47,952 bases of DNA from the NCBI GenBank assembly GCA_035517775.1, contig DATIYF010000043.1, positions 1 to 47,952 of the forward strand, read 5' to 3'. The stretch is from DATIYF01 sp035517775 (GTDB taxonomy: Bacteria; Acidobacteriota; Terriglobia; Terriglobales; Acidobacteriaceae). Positions 8,412 to 16,578 of this stretch are shown here, piece by piece (within the stretch, counting starts at the first letter, position 1; the number at the start of each line of letters is the position of its first letter). The translations under genes were made by a program, and so were the position numbers. A model generated the notes under the pieces. That model saw only the letters and a program-made list of their open reading frames with translations. It searched no databases and had not been told where the DNA came from.

Positions 8412-9332
8412 TTATTTGGCCACGATGGCGGCCGGCGCCGGATCCAGATGAGGCCGGTTGCATAGTACATCTTTAATGGTCTTGCGCACGGCTTCGAGTT
8501 CCGCGCCCGCCAGCTCCAGACGCGGCGCGCGGACACGCGGGTTGCCCATGCCAACTTCCGACTGCACCAGCTTGATGAGCTGCACGAAATTGGGGAACGT
8601 ATCCATCCGCAGCAAAGGCAGAAACCAGCGGTAGAGCTCGAAGGTGTTGTTCCGGTCGCCGTTCGTGGCCCGGTTGAAAAGCTCGACCGATTCGCGAGGC
8701 AGCGCGTTCGCCAAGCCGGCGATCCAGCCCTTGGCTCCCACGGCGACGCCTTCCACAATCATGTCATCCACGCCGACGAAGACATCCAAACGATCGCCCA
8801 CCAGGGTGCGAATGGCGCTGACACGGCGGGCATCCGTACTCGATTCTTTTACCGCCTCGAAGTTCTCGTACTGGGCGAGCTCCTGAATCTGTTCGGGCAG
8901 AAAGTCGGTGCCGTAGGCGACCGGGTTGTTGTACAGCATGCAGGAAAGCGGAGTAGCCCGAAGTATGGCGGCCACGTGCGTTTTCATCTCCCGCCAGCTG
9001 CCTTGATAAACATAGGGAGGCAACAGCATGAGGGCGTCGCAGCCGGCATCCTCGGCGGCCTTGGCAAGGCTCACCGCTTCCGAGGTAGAGAGCGCGGCGA
9101 TAGAGGCCACCACCGGGGCCTGACCCTGCACGGAGTTGACTCCGGTGCGCAGGACGTCGACTTTTTCCTCGAAGGAGAGCGTGGCGCCTTCGCCGAGGGA
9201 GCCGAGCAGAACAATGCCGGTGCATCCATTCTGCAACAGCCAACGGCAGTGCCGCGCCATGAACCCGTGCTCCACTGCGTAGTCCGCGCTGAAGCAGGTC
9301 GTGACCGCGGGCATGACACCGTTCCAATTCAT
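8412..9332 (-). CDS. Delta1-pyrroline-4-hydroxy-2-carboxylate deaminase (DHDPS/NAL superfamily)
   Basis: Converts pyrroline-4-hydroxy-2-carboxylate to alpha-ketoglutarate semialdehyde and ammonia in trans-4-Hyp catabolism. The 306-residue protein is a class I aldolase-type barrel: Schiff-base lysine K162 (FEAVKESS), catalytic tyrosine Y134 (MLYNNPVAYG) and the loop GSLGEG at about 44-49. The last differs from the GTTGE of true dihydrodipicolinate synthases and suits this subgroup. I use the ATG at 9332 because AAGGAG lies 7 bases upstream and the codon overlaps the preceding stop as ATGA; an ATG two codons earlier is too close to the ribosome site. The assignment as deaminase relies on the flanking Hyp genes as much as on the protein. 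Dihydrodipicolinate synthase or another pyruvate-type lyase is the alternative. Confidence 0.85.
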   Translation of the reverse strand: MNWNGVMPAVTTCFSADYAVEHGFMARHCRWLLQNGCTGIVLLGSLGEGATLSFEEKVDVLRTGVNSVQGQAPVVASIAALSTSEAVSLAKAAEDAGCDALMLLPPYVYQGSWREMKTHVAAILRATPLSCMLYNNPVAYGTDFLPEQIQELAQYENFEAVKESSTDARRVSAIRTLVGDRLDVFVGVDDMIVEGVAVGAKGWIAGLANALPRESVELFNRATNGDRNNTFELYRWFLPLLRMDTFPNFVQLIKLVQSEVGMGNPRVRAPRLELAGAELEAVRKTIKDVLCNRPHLDPAPAAIVAK

Positions 9333-9589
9333 GAGCATTCTCCTTCAGCGTCGGTCTGCACGTGCATTCCTGGGCGGCAAATGATCTGGCAACTCCGTTG
9401 GTGACCTGCGCCGTCAATGGTCAGCCGGCATTCGTAGCAAATCCCCATTCCGCAGAGAGGACCGCGAGGTTCTCCGGTTACGGACCTGCGGAAGGCGGCG
9501 CCGCTTGCCATTACGGCCGCGGCGACGGAAGAAGCTTCGGCCACCTGCAGGGTGCGGCCATTCAGGGTGATGGAAATGCCGCTAGGCAT
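9329..9589 (-). CDS. [2Fe-2S] protein, gamma subunit of D-hydroxyproline dehydrogenase
   Basis: 86 residues of a small plant-type ferredoxin-like domain. Cysteines C46, C51, C54 and C67 give C-x4-C-x2-C-x12-C, the [2Fe-2S] pattern of the small subunits of proline, opine and D-hydroxyproline dehydrogenases. It should pass electrons between the flavin subunits. The start overlaps the end of the flavin-subunit gene by 8 bases and its stop overlaps the deaminase start, so the three genes are translationally coupled. An extra C71 is present. A sarcosine-oxidase-type or other amine oxidase complex would look similar; the neighbours decide for D-Hyp. Confidence 0.85.
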   Translation of the reverse strand: MPSGISITLNGRTLQVAEASSVAAAVMASGAAFRRSVTGEPRGPLCGMGICYECRLTIDGAGHQRSCQIICRPGMHVQTDAEGECS

Positions 9590-10721
9590 GGACGTGCTCC
9601 ATCAGCGCGCGCGAGGGAAGATAAGGAGCGGGCGCAATGGGCGGCGGGCAGCCCGTGATCTGATCGGCAATCAGGCGGCCGCTGGCCAGGGAGGTAGTGA
9701 TGCCGAGGCCTTCGTGCCCGGTGCAGAGCAAGACGGTTTCGTCCGCCGGCCACGGCCCGATCAGGGGCAGATTATCAGGCGTGGCGGCGCGAAAACCGGT
9801 CCAGGCCCGCAAGGAAGACATTTCCGCCAGCTGGGGCATGTATTCCTGGGCACGCTGCAACATGCGGGCGAGCACGCGGCTATCAACCTGGGTGCGCTCG
9901 GCGCCAAACTGGCGCGAGGAGCCAATCAATACCTGCCCAGTCTTGCGCGGTTGGGCGTTAAAGGCCACAGAGTCCTCGCTTACCGAATGTGCTTTCTTCA
10001 AATAACCCAGTTCGACTAATTGATGCCGGACAAATCCAGGATAGCGGTCCGTAATGAGCAAGTGTCCCTTGCGCTTCTTGATTTCGAGGCCGGGGGTAAG
10101 TTCCGGCGCCCAGGCGCCGGCAGCGTTCACAACCAGGCCGCAAGATAACTGCTCACGATTGGTCGAGACCCGGCCCCGGCCGATCGCAGTGACGGTTCGG
10201 GCGCTGAGCAGTTTTGCGCCTTGCGCCTGAGCCCGTTCGATTAAGAACCGCGCGGCGCAGGGCGGATAGAGCACCCCATCCTCCGGAACCAGCAAACCGC
10301 CCGCCAATCCTTTGCGCAGATGGGGCTCGCAATTCTCCAGTTGATGAGCATCGAGGATCTCTGCCGGAACCCCGCGGGCAGAGTAGAATGCCTGCTTGCG
10401 CTGCGCTTCCGCCATTTCCTCATCGTCGGCTGCAACCCAGATAGTGCCGCACTGCTCATATTCCACATCAGCCGGCAGCTCGGGGCGAAGTTTCTGCCAG
10501 AGCTCCTGGGAAAAGCGGGTGAGCGCAAACTGGGGCTGGGAATCGTCCATGACAACGATGTGTCCCATGCCGGCGGCGGTAGCGCCGCCGCCGATGATCT
10601 CGCGTTCGAGGATCGTGACCCTGAGGCCGCGCTGGACGCACTCCCAAGCGCAGGCAGCGCCGACGATTCCTGCCCCGACGATGACCACGTCGGGTGTGAC
10701 TGAGCTCATGTCCCCACGCAT
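9582..10721 (-). CDS. FAD-dependent DadA-like oxidoreductase, D-hydroxyproline dehydrogenase beta subunit
   Basis: Oxidises D-cis-4-hydroxyproline to pyrroline-4-hydroxy-2-carboxylate together with the FeS and BFD-type subunits. The FAD-binding Rossmann motif is VVIVGAGIVGAACAWE (GxGxxG at about 16-21), and the ATPDNLPLIGPWP and TGHEGLGITTSLASGRLIAD segments are typical of the DAO/DadA fold. I choose the ATG at 10721 (379 residues), preceded by GGGAG; an ATG at 10709 is also possible. The frame stays open to 10877, but that extension is Arg/Pro-rich and precedes the Rossmann start unnaturally. First gene of a five-gene minus-strand operon. Its promoter region carries the exact 13-bp dyad at 10902-10914. 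Confidence 0.85.
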   Translation of the reverse strand: MRGDMSSVTPDVVIVGAGIVGAACAWECVQRGLRVTILEREIIGGGATAAGMGHIVVMDDSQPQFALTRFSQELWQKLRPELPADVEYEQCGTIWVAADDEEMAEAQRKQAFYSARGVPAEILDAHQLENCEPHLRKGLAGGLLVPEDGVLYPPCAARFLIERAQAQGAKLLSARTVTAIGRGRVSTNREQLSCGLVVNAAGAWAPELTPGLEIKKRKGHLLITDRYPGFVRHQLVELGYLKKAHSVSEDSVAFNAQPRKTGQVLIGSSRQFGAERTQVDSRVLARMLQRAQEYMPQLAEMSSLRAWTGFRAATPDNLPLIGPWPADETVLLCTGHEGLGITTSLASGRLIADQITGCPPPIAPAPYLPSRALMEHVHA

Positions 10722-10880
10722 TCCCGGCTCCCGGCCGGCCTTTCGGGGCGACGGCCATGCGGCGCGGCCTGGCAGGGTAGTGGAAAATGGCAGGCCATAT
10801 TCTGAAAGCTTAAGCCCACGCCGGAAGCCGCCGCCGGTAGATCTTTGGTGGGAGGATAGCGTGCGCAGCCTCCCCACAGG

Positions 10881-10910
10881 TTTACTAGAGGTATATCCTA
10901 TGGATACAAT
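10881..10910 (+). promoter_or_regulatory. Candidate sigma-70 promoter for the permease
   Basis: TTTACT (10881-10886), an 18-base spacer and TACAAT (10905-10910). The -10 element lies inside the 13-bp dyad, so a bound regulator would block it. The permease start is about 80 bases downstream. Confidence 0.42.
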
Positions 10911-10923
10911 ATCCGAGAGTCAA
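10895..10923 (-). promoter_or_regulatory. Candidate sigma-70 promoter for the minus-strand Hyp operon
   Basis: On the minus strand TTGACT (10923-10918), a 17-base spacer, then TAGGAT (10900-10895). The dyad occupies the spacer. The epimerase promoter has the same TTGACT, 17-base spacing and internal dyad. Confidence 0.45.
10902..10914. promoter_or_regulatory. 13-bp dyad operator, exact copy 1 (GGATA-CAA-TATCC)
   Basis: GGATACAATATCC has perfect 5-bp arms around a 3-base centre. It lies in the divergent gap between the D-Hyp dehydrogenase operon and the permease/gntR genes. The identical 13-mer, inverted, recurs at 15421-15433. Just upstream, TATCC-TAT-GGATA (10894-10906) forms a second overlapping dyad. 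Likely bound by the GntR/FCD regulator encoded at 12651. Confidence 0.65.
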
Positions 10924-10992
10924 GCCGGATGCTGGCCCCGCTGATACTCGACCCCTCCCCCAAAACCTTACTCCAGCCCGAGGTCCATCCGC

Positions 10993-12528
10993 TTGGCTGA
11001 AGCTCCCGCCGTCGCGGCCACGGAACAAGGGAAAGGCTTCTCCCGCGGGCTCGGCCTGTTCGATTCCACCATGCTGGTGGTTGGGGTGATGATCGGCTCG
11101 GGCATCTTTATTGTCTCGGCGCAAATGGCGCGCGAGATCGGCAGTCCAGGCTGGTTGCTGGTGGCCTGGGGAATCGCGGGCGCGTTGACCATCGCCGGGG
11201 CCCTCTGTTACGGCGAACTGTCGGCCATGATGCCCGAGGCGGGAGGAATGTACGTCTATTTGCGCGAGGCTTATTCGCCGCTGGTGGGTTTCCTGTACGG
11301 CTGGACCTTGTTCACCGTGATCCAGACTGGCACCATGGCCGCGGTCGCGGTGGCCTTCGCGCGGTTCACCGGGGTGATCTGGCCGGCTGTTTCCGAGGAT
11401 AGCTACCTGGTGAAGCCGGTGCGCTTCTCAGCTCACTATGCGGTGTCGCTTTCGACCGCCCAGCTTCTGGCTATCGTAATCATCCTGCTGCTGACCCTGG
11501 CCAATACGTTGGGGCTGCGTTACGGCAAGCTGATTCAGAACACTTTCACGCTGGCCAAAACCGCCGCGCTTCTTGGACTGATTGTTGCGGGAATTTTCAT
11601 CGGGCGGAACTGGAATGCGATTGAGCAGAACTTCGTGCACCCCTGGCGCATCCGCAGCGTCAGCCCCCTGAGCGCGGGCCTGGATGCCACCACAGCCTAC
11701 GGACTGTTCGTGGCGCTTTGTCTGAGCCAGACCGGGTCATTGTTTTCGGCTGATTCCTGGCACAACATCGCTTTTGCCGCGGGCGAAGTGCGGCGGCCGG
11801 AGCGCAACGTGACGCTGGCCATGGTGCTGGGCACGACCATCGTGATCATTCTTTATCTGCTGGCCAACGTCGCGTATCTCAGAATATTGCCGTTCCGCGC
11901 GATCCAGCAGGCGCCCGCCGACCGGGTTGGAACCGCCACCTTGCAGACCATACTTCCGGGGGCTGGGACGCTGTGCATGGCGGCGGCCATCATGATTTCG
12001 ACCTTCGGCACCATCAACGCTCTGATTCTGACCGGGGCGCGCGCCTACTATGCCATGGCGCAGCAAGGGCTGTTCTTTCGCTTTGCCGGCATACTCAATC
12101 GGGCACGGGTGCCGGGGGCCTCGTTATGGGTGCAGGGACTGTGGGCGGTTCTTCTGGTTCTGCCGCGCACCTATGACGCGGAGGCGGGGACCTGGGGAAA
12201 CCTGTACAGCGATTTGCTGGCCTATGTGATTTCCGCCGGGCTTCTCTTTTACGTGCTGACTGTGATCGGAGTTTTCCGGCTGAGGGCAAAGCGGCCGGAG
12301 GCTCCCCGGCCCTACCGTACGGTGGGATATCCCATTGTGCCTGCCGCCTACGTGGTGACTGCGAGCACCATTCTGGTGGTGCTCTGCTTTTATCTGCCCG
12401 CCACCACCTGGCCCGGATTTGTCATCGTGCTGTTAGGCGTGCCAATTTACGGGCTGCTGCGATGGATGCGGGGGCGGCCGGCAGCTTCCTCGAAGGACGC
12501 CGCAACTCTCACCGATCTGGAGCGCTAG
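10993..12528 (+). CDS. APC-family amino-acid permease, probable hydroxyproline or proline transporter
   Basis: 511 residues with about 12 to 13 hydrophobic segments, the first at MLVVGVMIGSGIFIVSAQMA. GSGIF is the substrate-binding motif of transmembrane segment 1 in the APC superfamily (LeuT fold). The start is the TTG at 10993; the first in-frame ATG (11071) would cut into the first membrane helix. Inner-membrane cotransporter or exchanger for amino acids. Its position opposite the Hyp operon, sharing the dyad-containing gap, and directly upstream of the GntR regulator suggests Hyp, proline or small Hyp peptides as substrate. The C-terminal tail after residue 490 is hydrophilic and cytoplasmic. 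Specificity cannot be read from sequence. Confidence 0.87.
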   Translation: MAEAPAVAATEQGKGFSRGLGLFDSTMLVVGVMIGSGIFIVSAQMAREIGSPGWLLVAWGIAGALTIAGALCYGELSAMMPEAGGMYVYLREAYSPLVGFLYGWTLFTVIQTGTMAAVAVAFARFTGVIWPAVSEDSYLVKPVRFSAHYAVSLSTAQLLAIVIILLLTLANTLGLRYGKLIQNTFTLAKTAALLGLIVAGIFIGRNWNAIEQNFVHPWRIRSVSPLSAGLDATTAYGLFVALCLSQTGSLFSADSWHNIAFAAGEVRRPERNVTLAMVLGTTIVIILYLLANVAYLRILPFRAIQQAPADRVGTATLQTILPGAGTLCMAAAIMISTFGTINALILTGARAYYAMAQQGLFFRFAGILNRARVPGASLWVQGLWAVLLVLPRTYDAEAGTWGNLYSDLLAYVISAGLLFYVLTVIGVFRLRAKRPEAPRPYRTVGYPIVPAAYVVTASTILVVLCFYLPATTWPGFVIVLLGVPIYGLLRWMRGRPAASSKDAATLTDLER

Positions 12529-12598
12529 CCGGCGTCTGTGTGAAATGGGCTTGGATGTGGCGGAGCCATCTAAGGCAGTGAGAGGCTCTATACTCATA

Positions 12599-12627
12599 TT
12601 GCGTCCACTTAGATGTTCGGTTAGGAT
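12599..12627 (+). promoter_or_regulatory. Weak candidate promoter of gntR
   Basis: TTGCGT (12599-12604), 17 bases, TAGGAT (12622-12627) in the gap between permease and regulator. GGATAC at 12624-12629 resembles half of the 13-bp dyad but the second arm is missing. The gene could also be read through from the permease. Confidence 0.3.
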
Positions 12628-12650
12628 ACGCGTGCACGGCGCCTACACCT

Positions 12651-13400
12651 GTGACTCCGCAACGGCGCAACGCCAAGGGAATGCAATCGGAAATCTCCAG
12701 CGAGTTGGCCATCCCGCGCCAGTCGCTCACTTCGGCTGTCGCCGATAAACTTCGCGACCAGATCATTCGTGGAGAAATCGTGGAGGGGGCGCAGGTCCGC
12801 CAGGACGCGATCGCGGCGCAGTACCAGGTAAGCCGTATTCCGGTGCGCGAGGCGTTGCGGCAACTGGAAGCCGAAGGCCTGATCACGATCCTGCCGAACC
12901 GCGGCGCCATCGTTCCCGTGCTCTCCCCGGACGACATTGAGGAGTTATTTGCGATTCGCGCCCTGCTGGAACCGGAAGTTTTGAAGCTTTCCATCCCTCA
13001 CCTGACCCAGTCCGACTTTACCCAGGCGGATTCCATCTTGCGCAAGTACGAAGTTGAGCTGCAGCGGGAGCAGCATGTGGAGGCCTGGGGCCGCCTGAAC
13101 TGGCAGTTTCACTCGACGCTCTATTCGCGCGCCAACCGGCCTTACTTCATGTCTATCATTCGCAACGTGAATAACAACGGGGAGCGCTACACGCGGCTGC
13201 AGCTTTATCTGACTCATGGCATGAAGCGGGCCAATGAGGAGCACCACGAGATTCTGCAGTTGTGCCGCAAGCGGGACGTGGGAGCGGCCGCCAGGCTGCT
13301 TCGCCAGCATATTCAGTACGCGGGGCAGTCGTTGAAGCAGGTGCTGCAGGAGCGGCGAGCCTCCGGCTTTCCGAAGGATGCGGGCGATAACGGAGCGTAG
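12651..13400 (+). CDS. GntR-family regulator with FCD domain, candidate regulator of the Hyp locus
   Basis: 249 residues. A winged helix (LRDQIIRGEIVEGAQVRQDAIAAQYQVSRIPVREALRQLEAEGLI) spans about residues 28-75, followed by an all-helical FCD ligand domain. Candidate metal-ligand histidines occur in WQFHSTLY, EEHHEIL and LLRQHI. FCD regulators of amino-acid and sugar-acid catabolism usually repress adjacent divergent operons and release DNA on binding the substrate. Start: GTG at 12651, or ATG at 12681 just before the DNA-binding domain; neither has a clean ribosome site. The gene follows the permease and lies between the two Hyp operons, whose promoters both contain GGATA-N3-TATCC. I infer this protein binds that dyad, with Hyp or a pathway intermediate as ligand. 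Confidence 0.88.
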   Translation: MTPQRRNAKGMQSEISSELAIPRQSLTSAVADKLRDQIIRGEIVEGAQVRQDAIAAQYQVSRIPVREALRQLEAEGLITILPNRGAIVPVLSPDDIEELFAIRALLEPEVLKLSIPHLTQSDFTQADSILRKYEVELQREQHVEAWGRLNWQFHSTLYSRANRPYFMSIIRNVNNNGERYTRLQLYLTHGMKRANEEHHEILQLCRKRDVGAAARLLRQHIQYAGQSLKQVLQERRASGFPKDAGDNGA

Positions 13401-13415
13401 GCCCCCCGAGCCAGA

Positions 13416-13427
13416 GAGAGCGCTCTC
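13416..13427. other. Short palindrome between convergent gntR and GH127 genes
   Basis: GAGAGCGCTCTC is a perfect 12-bp palindrome inside a longer imperfect stem (GCCA ... TGGC). It lies in the 53-bp convergent gap and may act as a weak bidirectional terminator, though there is no U tract. Confidence 0.3.
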
Positions 13428-13453
13428 CTTGGCCTGGTTGTCGAGTGAGAGCG

Positions 13454-15394
13454 TTACACGTTCTTGTCCTTCAACTTCCAGTACACCGCGTAGCGATCCT
13501 GAATTACCCGGTAGAGCGGAACCAGAGTCAAGGGCTGCGGCTGCCCGGAGGCGTGGAAGGTCAGAGGTTGATGGCTGTCGCGCTCCAGCCAGCCAGCCGG
13601 CTTCTCCAGGTCGGCAACAATTTCGGGCACGCTGTATTGATCAGAGGGCTTGGGCTCGTAGTCACCGTACATCAAATCTTTGGTCACGGGCGCGAAACGC
13701 CCCGCGAGCACCAGAGGCCCATACATGGCGGCTTGCAGGGTGGCATCGTCGGGCATGGGCCAGGTATGCAGGCCCATGGGAAGGCTGAGATCAATGCGGT
13801 CGCCATTTTTCCAGACCCGGGTCAGGCTCAGGTAGCTGCCGGGGCTGGCGAAGGCGGAGAGCGCCGCCCCATTGACTTTGACTTCGCCTCCCTGCGCCCA
13901 GTAGGGAATCCGCAGATTCATGGCCATCTGGATTGGGTCGTGGCACGACACGATGAGACTGGCGCCTTGCTGCTCGGGGAAGCGAGTTTCCTGCCGCAGA
14001 GAGAGGCCCTTCTCCGGCCATTGAAGCGTGGAATCAATGTAAAGGTTGACGTAGAGGGAATCGTCGCCGTGGAAATAGATGGTATCGGTAAGCTTGGCGT
14101 ATTCCTCCGAACCGGTTCCGGTGCAGCACCAGAAAGCGTCGAAGGGTTTGCCGAAGGTCTTCCAGTAGCCTGAGGCCAGGGGCAAGTAGTACATCATGGT
14201 GCCATCCTCAGGATTGATAGTGCCCAGGCGGTGATTGAACAGGGTGCGCTCGTAGTAGTCCATGAGCCGAGCGTCCGCCGACCAGCCAAAGAGATGGCGG
14301 GTGAGCTTCAGCATGTTGTAGGCGCAGCAATCTTCCGTCGTGTTGGTGCTGAGTTCGCTCGCCAGCTTGCCGGGATCGCTGGTCCACAGCTCGTGATTGC
14401 TGGTGCCCCCAGTACAGTAAGAGCGCTCGTTCACGATTTCGTTCCAGAAGTATTCCGCGATGTCGCGGTACCGCTGATCTCCGGTTAACTCGTAGTAGCG
14501 GGCGGCAGCGATGACTTGCGGGATGTGGGTGTTGGCGTGCAGGCCTTTGAGTTCGTCGCGAAAGCCGGCCAGGGGGTCGAGAAATTCCTTGTGGTCAAAG
14601 CGCTGGGCCACGCGCAGGTAATAGTCTTTGCCGGTCACGGCGTAGAGATTGCAAAGTACTTCCCCCATGCCGCCGTACTCCACACCCAACACGCGCTGCA
14701 TGTGCTCGTAACTCATGGCCTGGGTGTAGCCGGCGGCCCAGGCAGCCATTTTTTCCGCAATCTCGAGCGCCTGCTCATTGCCGCAGTGCACGTACATGTC
14801 TAGGTTGCCGGCCATAATCTTGTGGAGAGTGTAGAAGGGCGCCCACACCCGTTGCCCGTCGCGCAGTCGGTCGAAGAAGTCAACTGGAAAGGCGCTCAGA
14901 TATCCGCTCCTGAGAGCTTTCTGGCACTCCGCCAGGCCTGCCACAACAGCATCACCGTTGGCTTTGAGGCCGGCATCGCCGGTGCAGGCGTACATCAAGG
15001 CGACGGCCGAGAGATAATGCCCGCCGGTGTAGTGGCCGCGCAATTCGCAGTCAGGAGCCTCCCAGCCGCCGAACGGCTGCGCCGTGGAAGGCAGGCCCGC
15101 ATTCACTCGAAAGTTGTGCAGCAGCCGGTCCACGGGCAAGGAATGAAGATACTGGCGGTCGGCTTCCATGGCCTGCTGGCAAGGGCCCTCGCCGAGGCGA
15201 ACCTGGGTCATGGGGAAGGGGCGCACTTTCCAAGGGACTTTCTCGCGGCTGACCGGTTGCCCGCCGGTGCGGGTGGTGTTGACCACCGGGTCCTGAAAAG
15301 GGCGGGCAGAGAGGCTGGCGGGGAAAAGAGTAGCGCCGCCGGCAATCGCGGCCGCGGTCATGAATTCTCTGCGGGAAAGGGTTCGAGGGTTCAA
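13454..15394 (-). CDS. Exported GH127/GH146-like beta-L-arabinofuranosidase (DUF1680)
   Basis: Predicted to release beta-L-arabinofuranose from Hyp-linked arabino-oligosaccharides or similar glycans. The 646-residue protein has the (alpha/alpha)6-barrel DUF1680 pattern (GHYTGGHYLSA, GGMGEVLCNLY). It keeps the zinc-thiolate site of these unusual cysteine glycosidases: E354-x-C356 in TTEDCC and the C423-C424 pair in FWCCTGTG. The start is best placed at TTG 15394, preceded by GGGGAG at 6 to 7 bases. The protein then begins with a clean twin-arginine signal (SRREFMTAAAIAGGATL). The open frame reaches 15436, but that extension would run through the 13-bp dyad. It lies divergent from the Hyp epimerase across a dyad-bearing gap, which ties deglycosylation to Hyp catabolism. 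GH127 versus GH146 cannot be decided here. Confidence 0.82.
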   Translation of the reverse strand: MNPRTLSRREFMTAAAIAGGATLFPASLSARPFQDPVVNTTRTGGQPVSREKVPWKVRPFPMTQVRLGEGPCQQAMEADRQYLHSLPVDRLLHNFRVNAGLPSTAQPFGGWEAPDCELRGHYTGGHYLSAVALMYACTGDAGLKANGDAVVAGLAECQKALRSGYLSAFPVDFFDRLRDGQRVWAPFYTLHKIMAGNLDMYVHCGNEQALEIAEKMAAWAAGYTQAMSYEHMQRVLGVEYGGMGEVLCNLYAVTGKDYYLRVAQRFDHKEFLDPLAGFRDELKGLHANTHIPQVIAAARYYELTGDQRYRDIAEYFWNEIVNERSYCTGGTSNHELWTSDPGKLASELSTNTTEDCCAYNMLKLTRHLFGWSADARLMDYYERTLFNHRLGTINPEDGTMMYYLPLASGYWKTFGKPFDAFWCCTGTGSEEYAKLTDTIYFHGDDSLYVNLYIDSTLQWPEKGLSLRQETRFPEQQGASLIVSCHDPIQMAMNLRIPYWAQGGEVKVNGAALSAFASPGSYLSLTRVWKNGDRIDLSLPMGLHTWPMPDDATLQAAMYGPLVLAGRFAPVTKDLMYGDYEPKPSDQYSVPEIVADLEKPAGWLERDSHQPLTFHASGQPQPLTLVPLYRVIQDRYAVYWKLKDKNV

Positions 15395-15414
15395 GAGAAT
15401 CTCCCCATAAGCAT

Positions 15415-15443
15415 TTGACTGGATATTGTATCCCAATTATGCT
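15415..15443 (+). promoter_or_regulatory. Sigma-70 promoter for the epimerase operon
   Basis: TTGACT (15415-15420), a 17-base spacer and TATGCT (15438-15443). The first 13 bases of the spacer are exactly the dyad GGATATTGTATCC, the classic position for repression. The epimerase ATG is 122 bases beyond the -10 element. Confidence 0.55.
15421..15433. promoter_or_regulatory. 13-bp dyad operator, exact copy 2 (GGATA-TTG-TATCC)
   Basis: Reverse complement of the 10902-10914 site, identical in all 13 positions. It sits in the spacer of the epimerase promoter and 27 bases upstream of the GH127 start codon, so one site could control both directions. Confidence 0.65.
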
Positions 15444-15564
15444 CGCCAGGTGGATTTGGTTTGCTGCGCCGCAGACTCAGGAATTGCAGGCCGCAGAAAC
15501 TTTTCTGGAATGGCGTCTCTGGGCCTGAGACTAGCCGATAAAATCATAAGGCTGCTGCGTCCCT

Positions 15565-16518
15565 ATGGTAGCTCGTGAAAGCAGAAGAGTGCGGGTAGTG
15601 GATTCGCACACCGGCGGGGAGCCCACGCGAGTGATCATCAGCGGAGGGCCGGAGCTCGGTGGCGCCGCCCTGGCGGAGCGGCTCGAGCGGTTTCGCACCC
15701 GGCATGACAGCTTCCGCAGCGCGGTAGTGAACGAGCCTCGCGGCTCGGATGTGATGGTTGGAGCTCTGCTGTGCACGCCGGTTGAGACCGCCTGTGCCGC
15801 GGGCGTAATTTTCTTCAACAATGTCGGCTACCTGGGAATGTGCGGCCATGGCACGATCGGGCTGGTTACGACGCTTTCTTACCTCGGCCGCATCGCGGCC
15901 GGAACGCACACCGTCGAGACTCCGGTGGGCAAGGTCACCTGCGTTCTCGATGAAAACGGCGACGTGAGCGTGGAGAACGTTGCCAGCTACCGGCTGGCGG
16001 CGCGCGTGCCTGTGGAGGTTCCCGGCCTGGGCAGGATTTGTGGCGACATTGCCTGGGGAGGAAACTGGTTTTTTCTGGTTGAGGGCTACGGCCTGGATTT
16101 GACGCTCGACAACCTCGATTGCCTGACGGAAACGACGTGGGCGATCCGCTGCGCCCTGCGTTCGCAGGGGATCACCGGTGCGAAGGGAGCGGAAATAGAC
16201 CACATCGAGCTGTTTGCTCCATCGAATCTGACGGGAGTCAACAGCAAGAATTTCGTTCTTTGCCCGGGAAAAGCCTATGACCGTTCCCCTTGCGGCACCG
16301 GAACCAGCGCGAAGCTGGCGTGCCTGCACGCTGAGGGGAAACTGAAACCGGGAGAAGTCTGGCGGCAGGAAAGCATTGTGGGCAGCGTATTCGAAGGCAG
16401 CATTGAGGTGCGCGGGGGAGAAGTATATCCGCGAATCAAGGGTTCGGCTTTCGTGAATGGCGAGGCGGAGTTGATTCTCGATCCGGGCGATCCGTTTTGC
16501 ATGGGCATCAGGCACTGA
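15565..16518 (+). CDS. 4-hydroxyproline 2-epimerase (proline racemase family)
   Basis: Interconverts trans-4-hydroxy-L-proline and cis-4-hydroxy-D-proline, the first step of the pathway. 317 residues. The two catalytic cysteines are in GMCGHGTIG (C93) and RSPCGTGTSA (C243). Both sites have Cys, so this is an epimerase or racemase and not a trans-3-Hyp dehydratase, where the first Cys is replaced. The N-terminal DSHTGGEPTRVI motif is characteristic of 4-Hyp epimerases. The start is ATG 15565. It heads a plus-strand operon with the dehydrogenase alpha-type subunit 60 bases downstream, then GH31. The equivalent Pseudomonas gene is called lhpA. Proline racemase activity is the main alternative. 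Confidence 0.9.
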   Translation: MVARESRRVRVVDSHTGGEPTRVIISGGPELGGAALAERLERFRTRHDSFRSAVVNEPRGSDVMVGALLCTPVETACAAGVIFFNNVGYLGMCGHGTIGLVTTLSYLGRIAAGTHTVETPVGKVTCVLDENGDVSVENVASYRLAARVPVEVPGLGRICGDIAWGGNWFFLVEGYGLDLTLDNLDCLTETTWAIRCALRSQGITGAKGAEIDHIELFAPSNLTGVNSKNFVLCPGKAYDRSPCGTGTSAKLACLHAEGKLKPGEVWRQESIVGSVFEGSIEVRGGEVYPRIKGSAFVNGEAELILDPGDPFCMGIRH

Positions 16519-16578
16519 GGTTGCTTGCGGAGTGTCTCGCTTTTTTCTTGACAACCGGCATGTTTTCCGAGACCAGCG

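Noticed and set aside
10722..10877. N-terminal extension of the DadA-like protein
   Set aside because: It lacks any domain, is Arg/Pro/Gly-rich, and a start with a ribosome site lies at 10721 just before the Rossmann fold.
16550..16555. TTGACA between epimerase and dehydrogenase genes
   Set aside because: No -10 element at the right distance before the next start; the two genes are more simply one operon.
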